This document shows, piece after piece, positions 47,001 through 56,348 of a DNA stretch of 64,000 nt. Each line of letters starts with the position of its first letter. Within the stretch, counting starts at the first letter, position 1. Source of the DNA: Aureispira anguillae (lineage in GTDB: Bacteria > Bacteroidota > Bacteroidia > Chitinophagales > Saprospiraceae); NCBI RefSeq assembly GCF_026000115.1, contig NZ_AP026867.1, positions 1,705,501-1,769,500 of the forward strand. Direction: 5' to 3'. A program made the position numbers and the translations under genes. Below the pieces are notes generated by a model. It did no database searches and was not told the origin of the DNA. It saw nothing but the letters and a program-made list of their open reading frames with translations.

Positions 47001-47740
47001 ATACAACAGTAGTTGGTTCTTGGGACCCCAATGATAAACAAGTAGAGCCTTATCATACAGGAGATGCTTGGTCTGGTGGAATAATCTACGAAACAGACGA
47101 AGAGTTAGAATACACCATTCGTTTCCAAAATACAGGAACAGCTCCTGCGCATATTGTGGTTATTCGTGATACACTAGACGTTAATTTATTGCCGCATACC
47201 GTGCGTGAAATTGATACCAAACACGATGTAGATATTAGCCTTGAAAATGGCAATGTATTGGTGTTTACTTTTAACAATATTTACCTGCCCGATTCTTCAG
47301 CCGATTTTGATGCTAGTATGGGATTTGTAAAATTCAAAGTGAATAGAGCATCAGGTTTGCCAATTGGGACGGAGATTGAAAATACAGCGGCTATCTATTT
47401 TGATTATAATCCTCCTGTAATTACAAATACGCCAATTAGTATTATCGATCAATATCAATCTGTAATTGATGTAGACCAAGCAGGGTTGAAGGTAGAAACG
47501 ATGCCAAATCCTTTTGAGCGTGGCATTACCTTAAAGTATACTTTAGAAGAAGCATCTAAGGTCACCATTAAAGTAATGAATAGCATGGGACAATGTGTTT
47601 ATAGCCATGTGGCAGAAAGCGACCAATCAGCAGGTGTTTACATCGAACAATTGCAAATGGATCATTTACCAAGTGGTATGTATTTGCTGAATGTAGCAAC
47701 CAATCAAACCATTGTAACAAAGAAAATTGTTAAACAGTAA
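44057..47740 (+). CDS. SprB-repeat secreted adhesin-like protein with T9SS tail
   Basis: 1,227 residues; signal peptide IIAALFLCCLFGSVYAQ. About nine diverged SprB-type repeats cover ~25-760 (ASYIWSNGSTN, TYTVTVTDGSC, YTYLWSTGATT, PTFAWSNGATS, YTYLWDNGITD, YSVSITDNNGC). A short carboxypeptidase-regulatory-like beta domain follows (~775-870, GYVYDVSATGTCQAG...YGRYEFNVT). The DUF7619 domain at ~985-1130 shows WDPNDKQVEP, YTIRFQNTGTAPA and ENTAAIYFDYNPPVITN. The T9SS type A tail is at ~1145-1227 (VETMPNPFERGITLKYTL, PSGMYLLNVAT). It lacks the protease, LamG and beta-helix parts of the giant protein at 2667. Likely a cell-surface or gliding-type adhesin. Confidence 0.9.
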   Translation: MVHQQSLYKIIAALFLCCLFGSVYAQCPNSYTVTTQNQPSCPTASNGTLSLSQTTYYSGASYIWSNGSTNRNQYNLSSGHYTVTITDPTTCTYTATTYLAPSPNGIPVTPSFYACNAELYANVSWPHNPTSYLWSDGSTNYRILNPAPGTYSVTITDANGCTGEGSTTVVPYASPIAASHTSTAATCNASDGSIDLTVTGGTPPYTYYWYDGAQGQTVQDPTNIPVGRTRVQIRDANNCYLFYNAQVAGPQVSLTALHMSCGQNNGSITATTQGMSNPTFTWSNGDVGATITNLTNGTYTVTVTDGSCVITESISIYNGGSVYAYIVDSLQMGCVLSQLDVQVHGGAGSGYTYLWSTGATTPSIPVQNGITVYSVTVTDPNGCSASDTINVNNNGGLSFSSVVQDATCGNSDGAIDLTINGSVNTISWSPTGATTEDLTNIAAGFHIVEATNWNGCAYRDTIAVGEFIEFTSVDASCGLANGSATVHDYGMTNPTFAWSNGATSPTINNLGAGLYIVTVTNGSCVIIDTVDIVDAGQMVAGINPESTCEPDYLTAVPTGGATPYTYLWDNGITDQSIVNVTPNSTYYVTITDANGCSDSASYWVPNPVPVTASYTVTAATCNNKNGAIDLTMTGGTMPYNYAWSLGSGNVEDLNGIFPGQYSVSITDNNGCKLELTNIVVGGQTNIAVSQSITNVNSSNMGGIIDITVSGVANPTFVWSNGAITEDIINLSSGWYTVSITDPATGCVFDRDYYLPPPHVANPNIKISGYVYDVSATGTCQAGLPLPYEMVRLQPLGIVRFTNAYGRYEFNVTTPGNYTVEYVNTSPLTTTVLCPVGGVATITNAAQGACYTNHFYLTNPPVQDLTIDLWDYSNATPGFSYYTRIKYCNKGNTIMNGTVEYDYNSLLGFESITGWNSTLTLHDIPGHKFYWSFSNLNPGACRYLDVKFRVPTTTALGTGLQGLAEVLPIVGDATPSNNTDGEYTTVVGSWDPNDKQVEPYHTGDAWSGGIIYETDEELEYTIRFQNTGTAPAHIVVIRDTLDVNLLPHTVREIDTKHDVDISLENGNVLVFTFNNIYLPDSSADFDASMGFVKFKVNRASGLPIGTEIENTAAIYFDYNPPVITNTPISIIDQYQSVIDVDQAGLKVETMPNPFERGITLKYTLEEASKVTIKVMNSMGQCVYSHVAESDQSAGVYIEQLQMDHLPSGMYLLNVATNQTIVTKKIVKQ

Positions 47741-47774
47741 TTCTTCAAGAAGGTTAATTAATTAAGTTGTTCAT

Positions 47775-47811
47775 GGTTGCCTAGGTCTTTTGATCTGGGC
47801 AACCTTTTTTT
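47775..47811 (+). terminator. Terminator of the SprB-repeat gene
   Basis: GGTTGCCTAG (47775-47784) pairs with CTGGGCAACC (47795-47804, one G-U pair) and is followed by seven T residues. Confidence 0.9.
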
Positions 47812-48466
47812 ATTCAAAGACAAATTGCCCATTTTTTAGCAAGCTATAACGATGCGTTTTAATTACATTGGCTTTTGGGGGAGTTCCTTCCTTAAAATGA
47901 GTGTACAGTTGTTTAGTTTGACTTTTTAGTTTTAGTACCATGCGATCAGATTCTAGAAACTCTAAGTCCGATTTACAAGAAAAGCCCATCTTATACCCTT
48001 TGCTTGCTTGATAATCAAAAACAGAACTACCAAAGACCATTCGGGCATCTATAAACTGTTCGTTTGGGCGATTAAAGCTGGCTAAAAAAGAAGCTGCCAT
48101 TAGATGCCCCTTGTCTTCTGCCTTATAATAAAAAGTAAAGGCAACCATAACACTATCCTCATAAATCACCTGCCCATAATTATAACTAGCCTTCTCCAAC
48201 CCAAGGTAGGGATGTAAGCGATTATTTGCCAAGATAGGCTCTATATAACGGTCGCATAATTCTTTGGGAATACTGCTACCTGGCTCAACGAGCTGAAATT
48301 GCTGTATGAAATGCGACAAGCTATTGTCAGTTGTGTTGTTGGGTGTCGCAGTGGTTGAAACCTTAATAGAAGAGGGATTGGTATTGTCGCAAGCTCCTAG
48401 AAATATGAAACAGACAAAAATTAGAAAACTTGTTGTACCTGGTCTCCAAAGACTTTTTTTTATCAT
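47810..48466 (-). CDS. Hypothetical lipoprotein
   Basis: 218 residues from ATG 48466 (MIKKSLWRPGTTSFLIFVCF, lipobox FLGAC). The upstream in-frame extension to 48538 reads through a dispersed intergenic repeat and is not coding. The mature part is soluble: IQQFQLVEPGSSIPKELC, NNRLHPYLGLEKASYNYGQVIYEDSVMVAFTFYYKAEDKG. No family recognised. Anchored in the periplasm or outer membrane by inference. It lies downstream of the DUF255 gene but is separated by 376 bp with large palindromes, so it probably has its own promoter. Confidence 0.7.
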   Translation of the reverse strand: MIKKSLWRPGTTSFLIFVCFIFLGACDNTNPSSIKVSTTATPNNTTDNSLSHFIQQFQLVEPGSSIPKELCDRYIEPILANNRLHPYLGLEKASYNYGQVIYEDSVMVAFTFYYKAEDKGHLMAASFLASFNRPNEQFIDARMVFGSSVFDYQASKGYKMGFSCKSDLEFLESDRMVLKLKSQTKQLYTHFKEGTPPKANVIKTHRYSLLKNGQFVFE

Positions 48467-48842
48467 TAGAATAGTATTTCTGAGTACAGGACAAACTATA
48501 AAACGAACCCAGCTTGCTGGCTCATAAACGAAGTGCATAACAAAGTGCTCACGAACAAAGCGAGCTAAAGAGGTAAAGGATACTTATAAAGTACTGTTTG
48601 AGCTAAAACTATGTTTCGATCTTAGATGCTAGACCGCTTTGCTTTTAGATATTAGACCCTATTAGGCTGTCATAGGGTCTAATATCTAAAAGTGCAACGA
48701 TCTAATATCTGAAAAATAGTTCCATTAATCCTTTATTTTATTTAATTCCAATTGTTTAGCTATTCGTTCCTCATGAGCGTTTCACTTATAGTTCGCTTTG
48801 CTCATGATATAGTTTATCCTGTATATAGATAGTATTTATAAA
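48467..48842. repeat. Intergenic region with a 20-bp perfect palindrome and dispersed repeats
   Basis: Two arms of 20 bp (48643-48662 and 48672-48691) are perfectly complementary around a 9-nt loop (TAGGCTGTC). Imperfect copies of the same arm (TTAGATGCTAGACCG and CGATCTAATATCT) flank it, giving a stacked palindrome over ~48,625-48,712. On either side are members of a repeat family: CAAAGTGCTCACGAACAAAG at 48551 and GTTCGCTTTGCTCATGA near 48791. No gene is seen. Confidence 0.7.
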
Positions 48843-50963
48843 TTAATTACTTAGTAGCTTTAAAGCCTCTTCGGTTGTATTGAGAGGACGTTTGCAAGCT
48901 TTGTTCTGACAGACATAAATGGTAGTCGTGCCTTGGATCATTTTTCCTTCTAGGAGTGCTAAATTACCTTCTTTTGTACCGCCCATAAACAAAACATTGG
49001 GAAGATAATATTGATCGAACTCTTTTCGTTTGGTCTCAAAATCGTTGCCCATAATAGCGACTTCATAGGGTGGTTGAATGATGGCTAACATCAGTTTTGA
49101 CCAATTGGAAAAATACGTTGGGCTTTGAAATAGATTCTTGCTAACATTAGCCAACATTTGCTTGGCTTTTTGATGGTAATCTTTGTTATAAAAATAGAGA
49201 CCTAATAGATAGAGGTTATTTGCCATCTCAGAGTTAGAAGCAGGGATTACATTGTCGGTGACTTCCATTTTTCGAGCCACTAAATTAGCATTGTAATTAG
49301 GAGTGTAATTAAACATACCCGTTTCTTCCTGAAAAAAATGCGTTAAAGTATGCTCTGTTAATGTGTCCGCTATTTGCAACCATTTTTCCTCAAAAGTTAC
49401 CTGATACAATTCGATAAATGCTCGAATGAGAAAGGCATAATCGTCCAAAAAACCACTAATAACAGCTTTTCCGTCTTTGTAATTCCTAGTAATTTTATAA
49501 TCCTTAGGAATCACATTTTTGATCAAAAAATCAGCATTTTTTAAGGCAATAGTTAAGAACTTCTCTTCTCCAAAAGCACGATAAGCTTTGACATATCCCG
49601 TTAGCATAATCGCATTCCATGAAGTCAATATTTTATCATCTAGACCTGGGCGGATGCGTTTGGAGCGTTCTTGTAGCATTTTGTTATTGAGCAAGGCAAT
49701 TTTTTCTTGCAACTCAGCAATTGTCAATTGATATTTAGTAGCAATTTTTTCCTCGCTTTTTTTGCGGAGCAGGATATTGTTGTGCTGTTCCCAATTGCCC
49801 CCTTCTGTACAGTTATAATAGTCCATAAACAGCGCAGCATCCTCAGCTAAGATGGCTTTGATTTCTTTCGCTTTCCAAACATAAAATTTACCTTCTTCTC
49901 CCTCACTATCGGCATCCAAAGAAGCATAGAATCCCCCTTCAGGACTTGTCATTTCTCGTTCAACCCATTCCAAGGTTTCGTACACTACCTTTTTGTACAA
50001 TGGATTTTTACTGTGTTGATAAGCTTGCGCATACAAACTAACGAGTTGTCCATTGTCATACAGCATCTTTTCAAAATGAGGGGCTTTCCAAAACGCATCT
50101 GTAGAATAGCGAGCAAAGCCACCACCTAATTGGTCGTAGATACCACCCCAAGCCATATTTTTTAGGGTAGTATGAGTTGCTTCCAATGCTTTGGAATTGT
50201 TGCTTAGTGTAGCATAACGCAGCAAATAATCCCAACTAGAAGGAAGTGGAAATTTATTATCACCTTTGTTAAATCCCCCTTTTTCAAAATCAATGCTTGT
50301 TGCCCACAAATCAAAGGAGCGATCCAGTTGCTCCATGGTATATTCTGAGGGAGAGGGATTGAATCCTACCTTACCACTTTGGGCGACCCCTTCGGTGATC
50401 TGTTTGGCAGCTTCCTGAAGTTTTTCTGGTTGTTCTTTATAAAAACGGATAAAATGATTTAAAACTTTTGTCCAATCCTCTTTGGGATAATAAGTACCTG
50501 CATAGAATGGTTTCCCATTAGGCAAAGCAATGGCATTCAAGGGCCAGCCACCACTTTGGTTAATCAGTTGACAGGCTGCCATATAAACTTGGTCAACATC
50601 TGGTCGTTCCTCACGATCTACTTTTATACAAACAAAATGATCGTTCATCAATTGGGCAACGGCGGAATCTTCAAAACTTTCATGTTCCATGACATGGCAC
50701 CAATGACAGGCCGCATAGCCAATGCTAATCAATAGCATTTTGTTTTCTTGTTTTGCTTTATTCAGCGCTTTTTCTCCCCAAGGATACCACTGAACAGGAT
50801 TGTGGGCATGTTGCAATAAGTAAGGACTGCTCTCATGGATCAGAGCATTGGTGTATGGATGTGATGCTGTTTCTTTTGTTGCTTTGTTGGAATGTTTTTG
50901 AGCGCAACTCGTAACACTTACACTTAACAAATAAACCAAAAGATAGAGATAGTAGGGATTCAT
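48843..50963 (-). CDS. DUF255 (YyaL/SSP411-like) thioredoxin-domain lipoprotein
   Basis: 706 residues. Lipoprotein signal [13 protein letters not shown]. The thioredoxin-like domain (~40-200) has the family hallmark [25 protein letters not shown] and a redox CxxC in [37 protein letters not shown] and [12 protein letters not shown] follow. The rest is an (alpha/alpha)6 barrel like N-acylglucosamine epimerases ([60 protein letters not shown]). The biochemical role of the family is not settled. Lipidation places this copy in the envelope. It is probably co-transcribed with the upstream lipoprotein, 29 bp away. Confidence 0.93.
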   Translation of the reverse strand: MNPYYLYLLVYLLSVSVTSCAQKHSNKATKETASHPYTNALIHESSPYLLQHAHNPVQWYPWGEKALNKAKQENKMLLISIGYAACHWCHVMEHESFEDSAVAQLMNDHFVCIKVDREERPDVDQVYMAACQLINQSGGWPLNAIALPNGKPFYAGTYYPKEDWTKVLNHFIRFYKEQPEKLQEAAKQITEGVAQSGKVGFNPSPSEYTMEQLDRSFDLWATSIDFEKGGFNKGDNKFPLPSSWDYLLRYATLSNNSKALEATHTTLKNMAWGGIYDQLGGGFARYSTDAFWKAPHFEKMLYDNGQLVSLYAQAYQHSKNPLYKKVVYETLEWVEREMTSPEGGFYASLDADSEGEEGKFYVWKAKEIKAILAEDAALFMDYYNCTEGGNWEQHNNILLRKKSEEKIATKYQLTIAELQEKIALLNNKMLQERSKRIRPGLDDKILTSWNAIMLTGYVKAYRAFGEEKFLTIALKNADFLIKNVIPKDYKITRNYKDGKAVISGFLDDYAFLIRAFIELYQVTFEEKWLQIADTLTEHTLTHFFQEETGMFNYTPNYNANLVARKMEVTDNVIPASNSEMANNLYLLGLYFYNKDYHQKAKQMLANVSKNLFQSPTYFSNWSKLMLAIIQPPYEVAIMGNDFETKRKEFDQYYLPNVLFMGGTKEGNLALLEGKMIQGTTTIYVCQNKACKRPLNTTEEALKLLSN

Positions 50964-50992
50964 TAAAATTGATTTAAAAATGAAATAAGTGC

Positions 50993-51610
50993 TTACTCAG
51001 GGACAATTTCTGCTTGGCTAAAATAATCCATATATTGTTGATACAGCTTATCTTGTTGTTGCTCAAAAGCCTTTGAGTTTGTTGTGAATTCTTGATGAGG
51101 ATGATAGGGCGTTTTTTCAAAACTTAAGTTGGCGGCGGGCTTTTTTTCTAGTGCATTGACAATGGAACCCGTTTGATAATAAATTTTATTTTCGTAATAA
51201 GGTTCCTCCATTTCTTCCTCTTTATTATGCACCAAAATTAATTGATTTGCTTTAAAATAATAGCTGGTTTCCATTCTAAAAACCTCTTCTCCTCCAATTA
51301 TTTTTAATTTGCTAGGGCTAGCCTTGTCTGTTTTATAATAAATTTCAAAATCAATTTGGACGTAATTCTCCGTATGATCGCCATTGGTATAACGCCTTTT
51401 TTCTAAAGAATAGTTGGATAAATTACCTTCAATAGTTTGATAATAGTCGTCTATTTCTTTGGTTGTTAAAGGTGTTGAAATGCTTTCTTTGGGCTTTGTG
51501 TCTGTATTGGAAACTTGCTCAATATTAACGTTCTGAGGGTGGGTAGAGTTGCAGGCACTTAAGAGGATAAGAATGCCAAAACAAGGAAGTATTTTCTTGA
51601 AAAAAAGCAT
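50993..51610 (-). CDS. Hypothetical lipoprotein upstream of the DUF255 gene
   Basis: 205 residues from ATG 51610 ([20 protein letters not shown]); a start at 51628 is also possible. Lipobox LLSAC. The mature domain looks like a small beta-sandwich: [64 protein letters not shown]. The family is not recognised. Short spacing to the DUF255 gene suggests one transcript and a shared role in the envelope. Confidence 0.7.
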   Translation of the reverse strand: MLFFKKILPCFGILILLSACNSTHPQNVNIEQVSNTDTKPKESISTPLTTKEIDDYYQTIEGNLSNYSLEKRRYTNGDHTENYVQIDFEIYYKTDKASPSKLKIIGGEEVFRMETSYYFKANQLILVHNKEEEMEEPYYENKIYYQTGSIVNALEKKPAANLSFEKTPYHPHQEFTTNSKAFEQQQDKLYQQYMDYFSQAEIVPE

Positions 51611-51628
51611 AGGATAGTGCATTGACAA

Positions 51629-52083
51629 AATGGTGAAGTAAAGTTGTGGTTGATTTGAAAATTAATGGGCTATAGTTATTTTAATACGGATTAAGATAAA
51701 CTATTATTTTTATACCAACCTCTAATATTGATAAAGAAAAAATAATAAATGTTCCCCTTTGGACAATACTTCATGGATTTTTTGTTTTTTTATCAACCCA
51801 AGCTAGTAATTTGATAAGCAGAGTGGACAAAAAATTAAAAAAGCTCTGTATTAAAATTCGTACAATAATCATGCTGTCACTGCCAAAAAAAATTAGTCCT
51901 GTGATAGTTACATAAGCATGAGTAAAACGAACGAGCGACTTGGTGTATGCGCATAGTGAACCGAGCACTGCGAGCTCATAAGCGTTAGCGTACTAACTGG
52001 TAGAGCTTGGTACGGCGTGCCAATTGTGATGCCTACCAGCAGGGCTGTAGGGAACTAATAAGCGGAGTATTAAAATAAAGTAA
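51629..52083. other. 455-bp intergenic region with dispersed repeat and nested hairpins
   Basis: A repeat-family segment lies at ~51,917-51,990 (GCATGAGTAAAACGAACGAG ... GAGCTCATAAGCG). Directly after, CTGGTAG (51997-52003) pairs with CTACCAG (52033-52039), and inside it TTGGTAC-GGC-GTGCCAA (52007-52023) forms a second stem. This G+C-richer patch stands out from A+T-rich surroundings. It could be a structured RNA leader or a repeat element. It ends 45 bp before the cytochrome gene. Confidence 0.45.
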
Positions 52084-54657
52084 ATGAAAAAAACAATCAT
52101 CCTCATTGTAATTATGATTGCTGTTTTTGCAATGACTTGCATGGATACAAAAACAGAAATTATACCTACGAATACGGAGATAAGCCCAGAGCGAGCTGCT
52201 TTGCGCAAAAAATACCATAGTTATGCCGAAAAATTGAACCATCCTAAAGATTTGTTGCACCTCAATCCTGAGAACAATAAATGCCTAACTTGTCACAAAG
52301 AAATAGAACCCATTCGTGCCACTAGTTCAGGCATGATGCAAGATATTTACAAATTTGCAGCAACAGCAGGCTTTCCAGATAACGATTGTATTGTTTGCCA
52401 TGGAGGAAATCCTGAGGCAGAAACAGCCGCACTAGCCCATGAAGGAACCATTGATTTTTTTGAAAAAGGGAAAGGTCCTAAGGAGTTTTACCCAGATCCA
52501 GGAAGCCCTTTTATTAATGAACATACCTGTGGTCTTTGCCACATGGATCAGGTCAAAACGCAGTTTACGTCTTTGATGTATACCGAAGCTGGAAAAATCC
52601 AAGGAACTACTTGGGGCTTTGGAGCGATTCAGGGCTATGAACATAATGTAGCTAATACTCATGTTCAAGAAGTTGTGGTGCATGAACGTTTGGGAACCGA
52701 TATCTACAAAAAATACATGGAAAAGCTAAAGGCAGCAGAACCTCAGGTGTTTCCAAAAGAAATGAAACCATTGCCACCAGCACCTACCGCCGAAGAAGTC
52801 AATGAAAACCCTCAATTGTCGGTATACACCTATCTTAGAATGGAGTGCCAGCGTTGCCATACAGGAGTTAAGGGACGTTTTAAAGAAGGAGACTTTAGAG
52901 GAATGGGCTGTAGTTCTTGCCATAGCCCGTATTCCAATAAAGGCTATTATGAAGGGGAAGATAGCGCAATTCCGAAAGATGAAGTAGGGCATATGTTAGT
53001 ACATAGCATGCAATCTACACGAGACGCATCGGTAACGGTTCATGGAAAAACGTATTCAGGAATTCCTGTCAAAACTTGTCAATCTTGTCACAATAGGGGG
53101 CGAAGAATTGGGGTTTCTTATGAAGGCTTGATGGAAACGTCTTACCAATCGCCATTTATGGGGAATGGTGAAAAACCGTCAAAAATTCACACCAAAAGTT
53201 ACATGCACTTGGCTCCAGATGTACATTTAACAAAAGGAATGGTTTGTCAAGATTGCCACACTTCTGGCGACGCACACAGTTATGGTGATTTGGCAGGGGC
53301 CATTCAGGGAGCAGTAGAAATAGAATGTGAAGATTGTCATGGAACGCCCAGTCAGTATCCTTGGGAATTACCCGTTGGACATGGAGACGAAATTGCTGGT
53401 CCTTTGCCAGCAGAAGGTGCCGCTAGAGGGGTGTCAGATACCTTGTTGCCACATCAGTTATATGGTTCTGTGCATCCTGTTCAAGATGGTTATTTAATTT
53501 CGGCTAGGGGCAACCCTATGGGAAATGCTGTAAGAAAAGGAAATCAGGTAATTTTGCATAGTGCGGGTGGAAAAGATTTGGAATTGAAGCCGTTAAAATA
53601 TTTGGTAGATCACGATGAGTTGAGTCGTGAAGCTAAAGTAGCTAAAATACAGACACATATCCATATGGAAAAAATGGAGTGCTATTCTTGTCATGCCACT
53701 TGGGCTCCTCAATGTTATGGATGCCATATTAATATAGATTATACCAAAAAAGAAGGAAAACCTGATTGGGTAGAATTGGCAACAATTGTAGATAAACATG
53801 GGATGACACCAGATGGTTTGTACAATGGTTTTAAAGGAATAAAACTAGGGGAGGACAGCAATTTATCAAAGGAAGAAATAGAAACGATTAAGGGCTTTAT
53901 GATTCAGGGAGAAGTTTCAGAACAACGGAGTTATTTGCGTTGGGAGGACCCTCCATTAGTGATTAATGGAGATCATCGTTTCTCGCCTGCTATTCCTGGT
54001 TGTCAAACTACTGTAACGGTAAAGGGAGCGGATGGAAAAATGAAATTATTAAATCATATCTTTAAGGTGCCCCATGCTGAAGGAGCAGGAGAAGAAGGGC
54101 AATTAGCTATTGATATGTCACCATTACAACCTCATACGGTTCAAAAAAAGGCAAGGAGTTGTGAGAGTTGCCATACCAACCCCAAGACTTTTGGATATGG
54201 TATTAATAATGGGGACTTGTATGCGGCTCCTGACAGTAGTTATGTAGCCGATCATCCATTGGCATCGAAAGTAGATACACAATTTAATGCCATTCCTAAT
54301 TTGACCATGGATTGGTCCAAGTTTTTGGATGAAGAGGGCAATCAATTACAAACAGTAGGACATCATTTTTCAGGTTCTAGACCACTCAATAAGAGTGAAT
54401 TGCAACGACTGGATAGAAGGGGCGTTTGTTCTTCTTGCCATGCTTCCTTGCCTGATGCTGATTTGGCGACTAGTTTGTTAGATCATGTTGCCAAATACGC
54501 TGATGTTCAAATTGATAACGAGTATCACCAATCGATTCTAATCAAAACGACTCGTTTAGCGGCATGGGTTCAAGTTTTGGGAGGATTGTTAGGCGTTGTT
54601 TTTGCTTTTTGGTTGGGACGAAGATTACTTAAAGGGAAGAAAATCAAGGGAAAATAA
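52084..54657 (+). CDS. Dodecaheme c-type cytochrome, membrane-anchored
   Basis: 857 residues; N-terminal signal (MKKTIILIVIMIAVFAMTC). Twelve CxxCH heme c motifs: CLTCH (residue 67), CIVCH, CGLCH, CQRCH, CSSCH, CQSCH, CQDCH, CEDCH, CYSCH, CYGCH, CESCH and CSSCH (residue 782). One hydrophobic segment near ~827-848 (WVQVLGGLLGVVFAFWLG) followed by a basic tail anchors the C-terminus, with the hemes in the periplasm. Multiheme proteins of this kind move electrons between quinol dehydrogenases and terminal reductases or act as reductases. No NapC/NrfH-type or iron-sulfur partner is adjacent, so the substrate cannot be named. Confidence 0.9.
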   Translation: MKKTIILIVIMIAVFAMTCMDTKTEIIPTNTEISPERAALRKKYHSYAEKLNHPKDLLHLNPENNKCLTCHKEIEPIRATSSGMMQDIYKFAATAGFPDNDCIVCHGGNPEAETAALAHEGTIDFFEKGKGPKEFYPDPGSPFINEHTCGLCHMDQVKTQFTSLMYTEAGKIQGTTWGFGAIQGYEHNVANTHVQEVVVHERLGTDIYKKYMEKLKAAEPQVFPKEMKPLPPAPTAEEVNENPQLSVYTYLRMECQRCHTGVKGRFKEGDFRGMGCSSCHSPYSNKGYYEGEDSAIPKDEVGHMLVHSMQSTRDASVTVHGKTYSGIPVKTCQSCHNRGRRIGVSYEGLMETSYQSPFMGNGEKPSKIHTKSYMHLAPDVHLTKGMVCQDCHTSGDAHSYGDLAGAIQGAVEIECEDCHGTPSQYPWELPVGHGDEIAGPLPAEGAARGVSDTLLPHQLYGSVHPVQDGYLISARGNPMGNAVRKGNQVILHSAGGKDLELKPLKYLVDHDELSREAKVAKIQTHIHMEKMECYSCHATWAPQCYGCHINIDYTKKEGKPDWVELATIVDKHGMTPDGLYNGFKGIKLGEDSNLSKEEIETIKGFMIQGEVSEQRSYLRWEDPPLVINGDHRFSPAIPGCQTTVTVKGADGKMKLLNHIFKVPHAEGAGEEGQLAIDMSPLQPHTVQKKARSCESCHTNPKTFGYGINNGDLYAAPDSSYVADHPLASKVDTQFNAIPNLTMDWSKFLDEEGNQLQTVGHHFSGSRPLNKSELQRLDRRGVCSSCHASLPDADLATSLLDHVAKYADVQIDNEYHQSILIKTTRLAAWVQVLGGLLGVVFAFWLGRRLLKGKKIKGK

Positions 54658-54788
54658 GTGAATCTTTTTGTTTTTATTGTGCAACTTTTTGTTTTTGTTG
54701 CGAGAAAATTCTACCTTGTTGGTGTAGAACAATTTAATTAGAACATATTTTAAAATTATTAATTAGTGTATATATGAAACTAATATAG

Positions 54789-54796
54789 TATTTTTG
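54789..54796 (+). promoter_or_regulatory. Candidate -7 element of the DUF1761 gene
   Basis: TATTTTTG matches TAnnTTTG and lies 33 bp before the ATG at 54830. No matching -33 box was found at the expected distance, so this is weak. Confidence 0.3.
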
Positions 54797-54829
54797 ATGT
54801 GTTCTTAACTCAATTTAAAATACTTAATT

Positions 54830-55339
54830 ATGGGACCTAATTTAATGATTATTCCTCTGGTTGCTTTAATTCCATTAGTGGTTGGTTTTGTTTGGTATAA
54901 CCCTAAAGTAATGGGAAATGCTTGGATGAAAGAAACGGGTATGACAGAAGAAAAAGCTCAACAAGGTAATATGGCGGTAACCTTTGGTGCTGCTTATGTT
55001 TTTGCTATTTTTGCTGCTTTTTCGCTGTTGGGCTTGGTCGATCATCAAATGGGAATTTTTCAGCTTTTTGCCGCTCAGGAAGGATTTGGTGAAGCGGGGT
55101 CAGAAGCAATGAAATCTTATGAGGCGACCATGGCTATGGTTGGTGCTAGACACTTGAGCTTTGGTCATGGTGCTTTTCATGGTGTTTTGGCAGGTATTAC
55201 CCTTGCTTTGCCCTTAATAGGAACCAATGCCCTCTTTGAGCAAAAGTCTTGGAAGTACATATGGATTAATGTCGGTTATTGGATCGTGTCATTTGCCTTG
55301 ATGGGAGGTGCTTTAGGGCAGTGGGGATTTAATGTATAG
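54830..55339 (+). CDS. DUF1761-family membrane protein
   Basis: 169 residues with four membrane segments: LMIIPLVALIPLVVGFVWYN, VTFGAAYVFAIFAAFSLLGL, GAFHGVLAGITLALPLIGTN and WINVGYWIVSFALMGGALG. The motif FVWYNPKVMGNAWMKETGMTEEKA near the N-terminus is typical of DUF1761. The function of the family is unknown. Single gene with its own candidate promoter and a following hairpin. Confidence 0.88.
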   Translation: MGPNLMIIPLVALIPLVVGFVWYNPKVMGNAWMKETGMTEEKAQQGNMAVTFGAAYVFAIFAAFSLLGLVDHQMGIFQLFAAQEGFGEAGSEAMKSYEATMAMVGARHLSFGHGAFHGVLAGITLALPLIGTNALFEQKSWKYIWINVGYWIVSFALMGGALGQWGFNV

Positions 55340-55361
55340 TCAAAATTAGTTGTAAATTATG

Positions 55362-55403
55362 AATCATAAGTTGTTCATTTGAGAAGGTGTACAACTTATG
55401 ATT
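55362..55403 (+). terminator. Inverted repeat after the DUF1761 gene
   Basis: AATCATAAGTTGT (55362-55374) pairs perfectly with ACAACTTATGATT (55391-55403) around 16 nt and ends in TTTT. Probably a weak A+T-rich terminator; it might also regulate the next gene, which starts 16 bp later. Confidence 0.5.
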
Positions 55404-55418
55404 TTACATTGAGAATCA

Positions 55419-56327
55419 ATGAGAATAATTGTTTTGTTTTTTTGTTTACTGCCTTTTGCAAACACAGCGCAAAATGGTTATAGTCAATGGCTTTCTGTTC
55501 AGGGGACAGAGATGCATTTATTGGGAGATTTTAAAGAAAAAAGAGTGTATGGCAACCCCAAAGGGGAGCAAAAAAAGGTAGCACTCATGCAGGTACAGCG
55601 TTATGAGAATGGGCGCTTAAAAAGAGATGTTATGTATAATGGTTATCCCCAATTGATGTATGACATGGTAATCGATTATCAAGAGGATGGAACAGCTAGG
55701 GGGATTAATGTATTGGATTCTAGTATTGTAACCTATGCATTTACAAACGATAAAAAAATACGTTATTATGTCGTTGATCAACAAAGTGCCACCCATGTTA
55801 TTTATACCTATAATGATAAAGGAGCATTGATTCGTTGTAAGGATTGTTTGGCTCCTTTTGGAAACCATGAATGGTGTGCTTATTATCAATACATATACAA
55901 TGAGCAAGAACAACTAATAAAAGTATTGTCTTATAATCTAGAAAAGGGGATGCCTGTTGAATCTAAAGTTTTATTTGCAACAGATTCTTTGGAGTATGAA
56001 CAGGGCTTGTTAAAAAATCGTTGGACACTCAATCCAGCAGGAAACGTTACACAAAAAGCAGTTTATAAGTATAATAAAAAAAATCTGTTGGAGCAGGAGG
56101 AATCGACACAGTTAATTGCTAATCCAAATCCTAAACGTTATACTAAAAATTATACTTACCATTGTAATAAAAGATTAAAGCAAAAAGTAGAGGCTTATTA
56201 TACAGGAAGTCATCTGGATGGGCAGCAAATTGCTAAGTATAACCCCAAAGGATGGAAAATCAGGCAGGAGTCGTATCGAGGAGATGGAAAAAGAACAAAG
56301 TACTATAAAATAAAGTATAAAGGATAA
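55419..56327 (+). CDS. Secreted protein with YD/RHS-like repeats
   Basis: 302 residues; signal peptide MRIIVLFFCLLPFANTAQ. The body consists of short beta-strand repeats reminiscent of YD/RHS or MORN types: VQRYENGRLKRDVMY, MVIDYQEDGTARGI, VIYTYNDKGALIRC, YQYIYNEQEQLIKVLSYN, AVYKYNKKNLLEQEES, IAKYNPKGWKIRQESYRGDG. No toxin domain is seen at the C-terminus. Probably a periplasmic or surface protein of unknown role. Converges on the hybrid kinase gene, with a 21-bp gap. Confidence 0.7.
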   Translation: MRIIVLFFCLLPFANTAQNGYSQWLSVQGTEMHLLGDFKEKRVYGNPKGEQKKVALMQVQRYENGRLKRDVMYNGYPQLMYDMVIDYQEDGTARGINVLDSSIVTYAFTNDKKIRYYVVDQQSATHVIYTYNDKGALIRCKDCLAPFGNHEWCAYYQYIYNEQEQLIKVLSYNLEKGMPVESKVLFATDSLEYEQGLLKNRWTLNPAGNVTQKAVYKYNKKNLLEQEESTQLIANPNPKRYTKNYTYHCNKRLKQKVEAYYTGSHLDGQQIAKYNPKGWKIRQESYRGDGKRTKYYKIKYKG

Positions 56328-56348
56328 GCAATTAAGTAACTAAATCGT

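Noticed and set aside
48467-48538. Extended N-terminus of the lipoprotein at 47810
   Set aside because: The extension reads through a dispersed intergenic repeat, and the lipobox fits a start at 48466.
51975-52055. tRNA-like segment (TGGTAGAGC resembles a D-arm)
   Set aside because: No acceptor stem, anticodon arm or TTCGA-type T-arm at the right distances.
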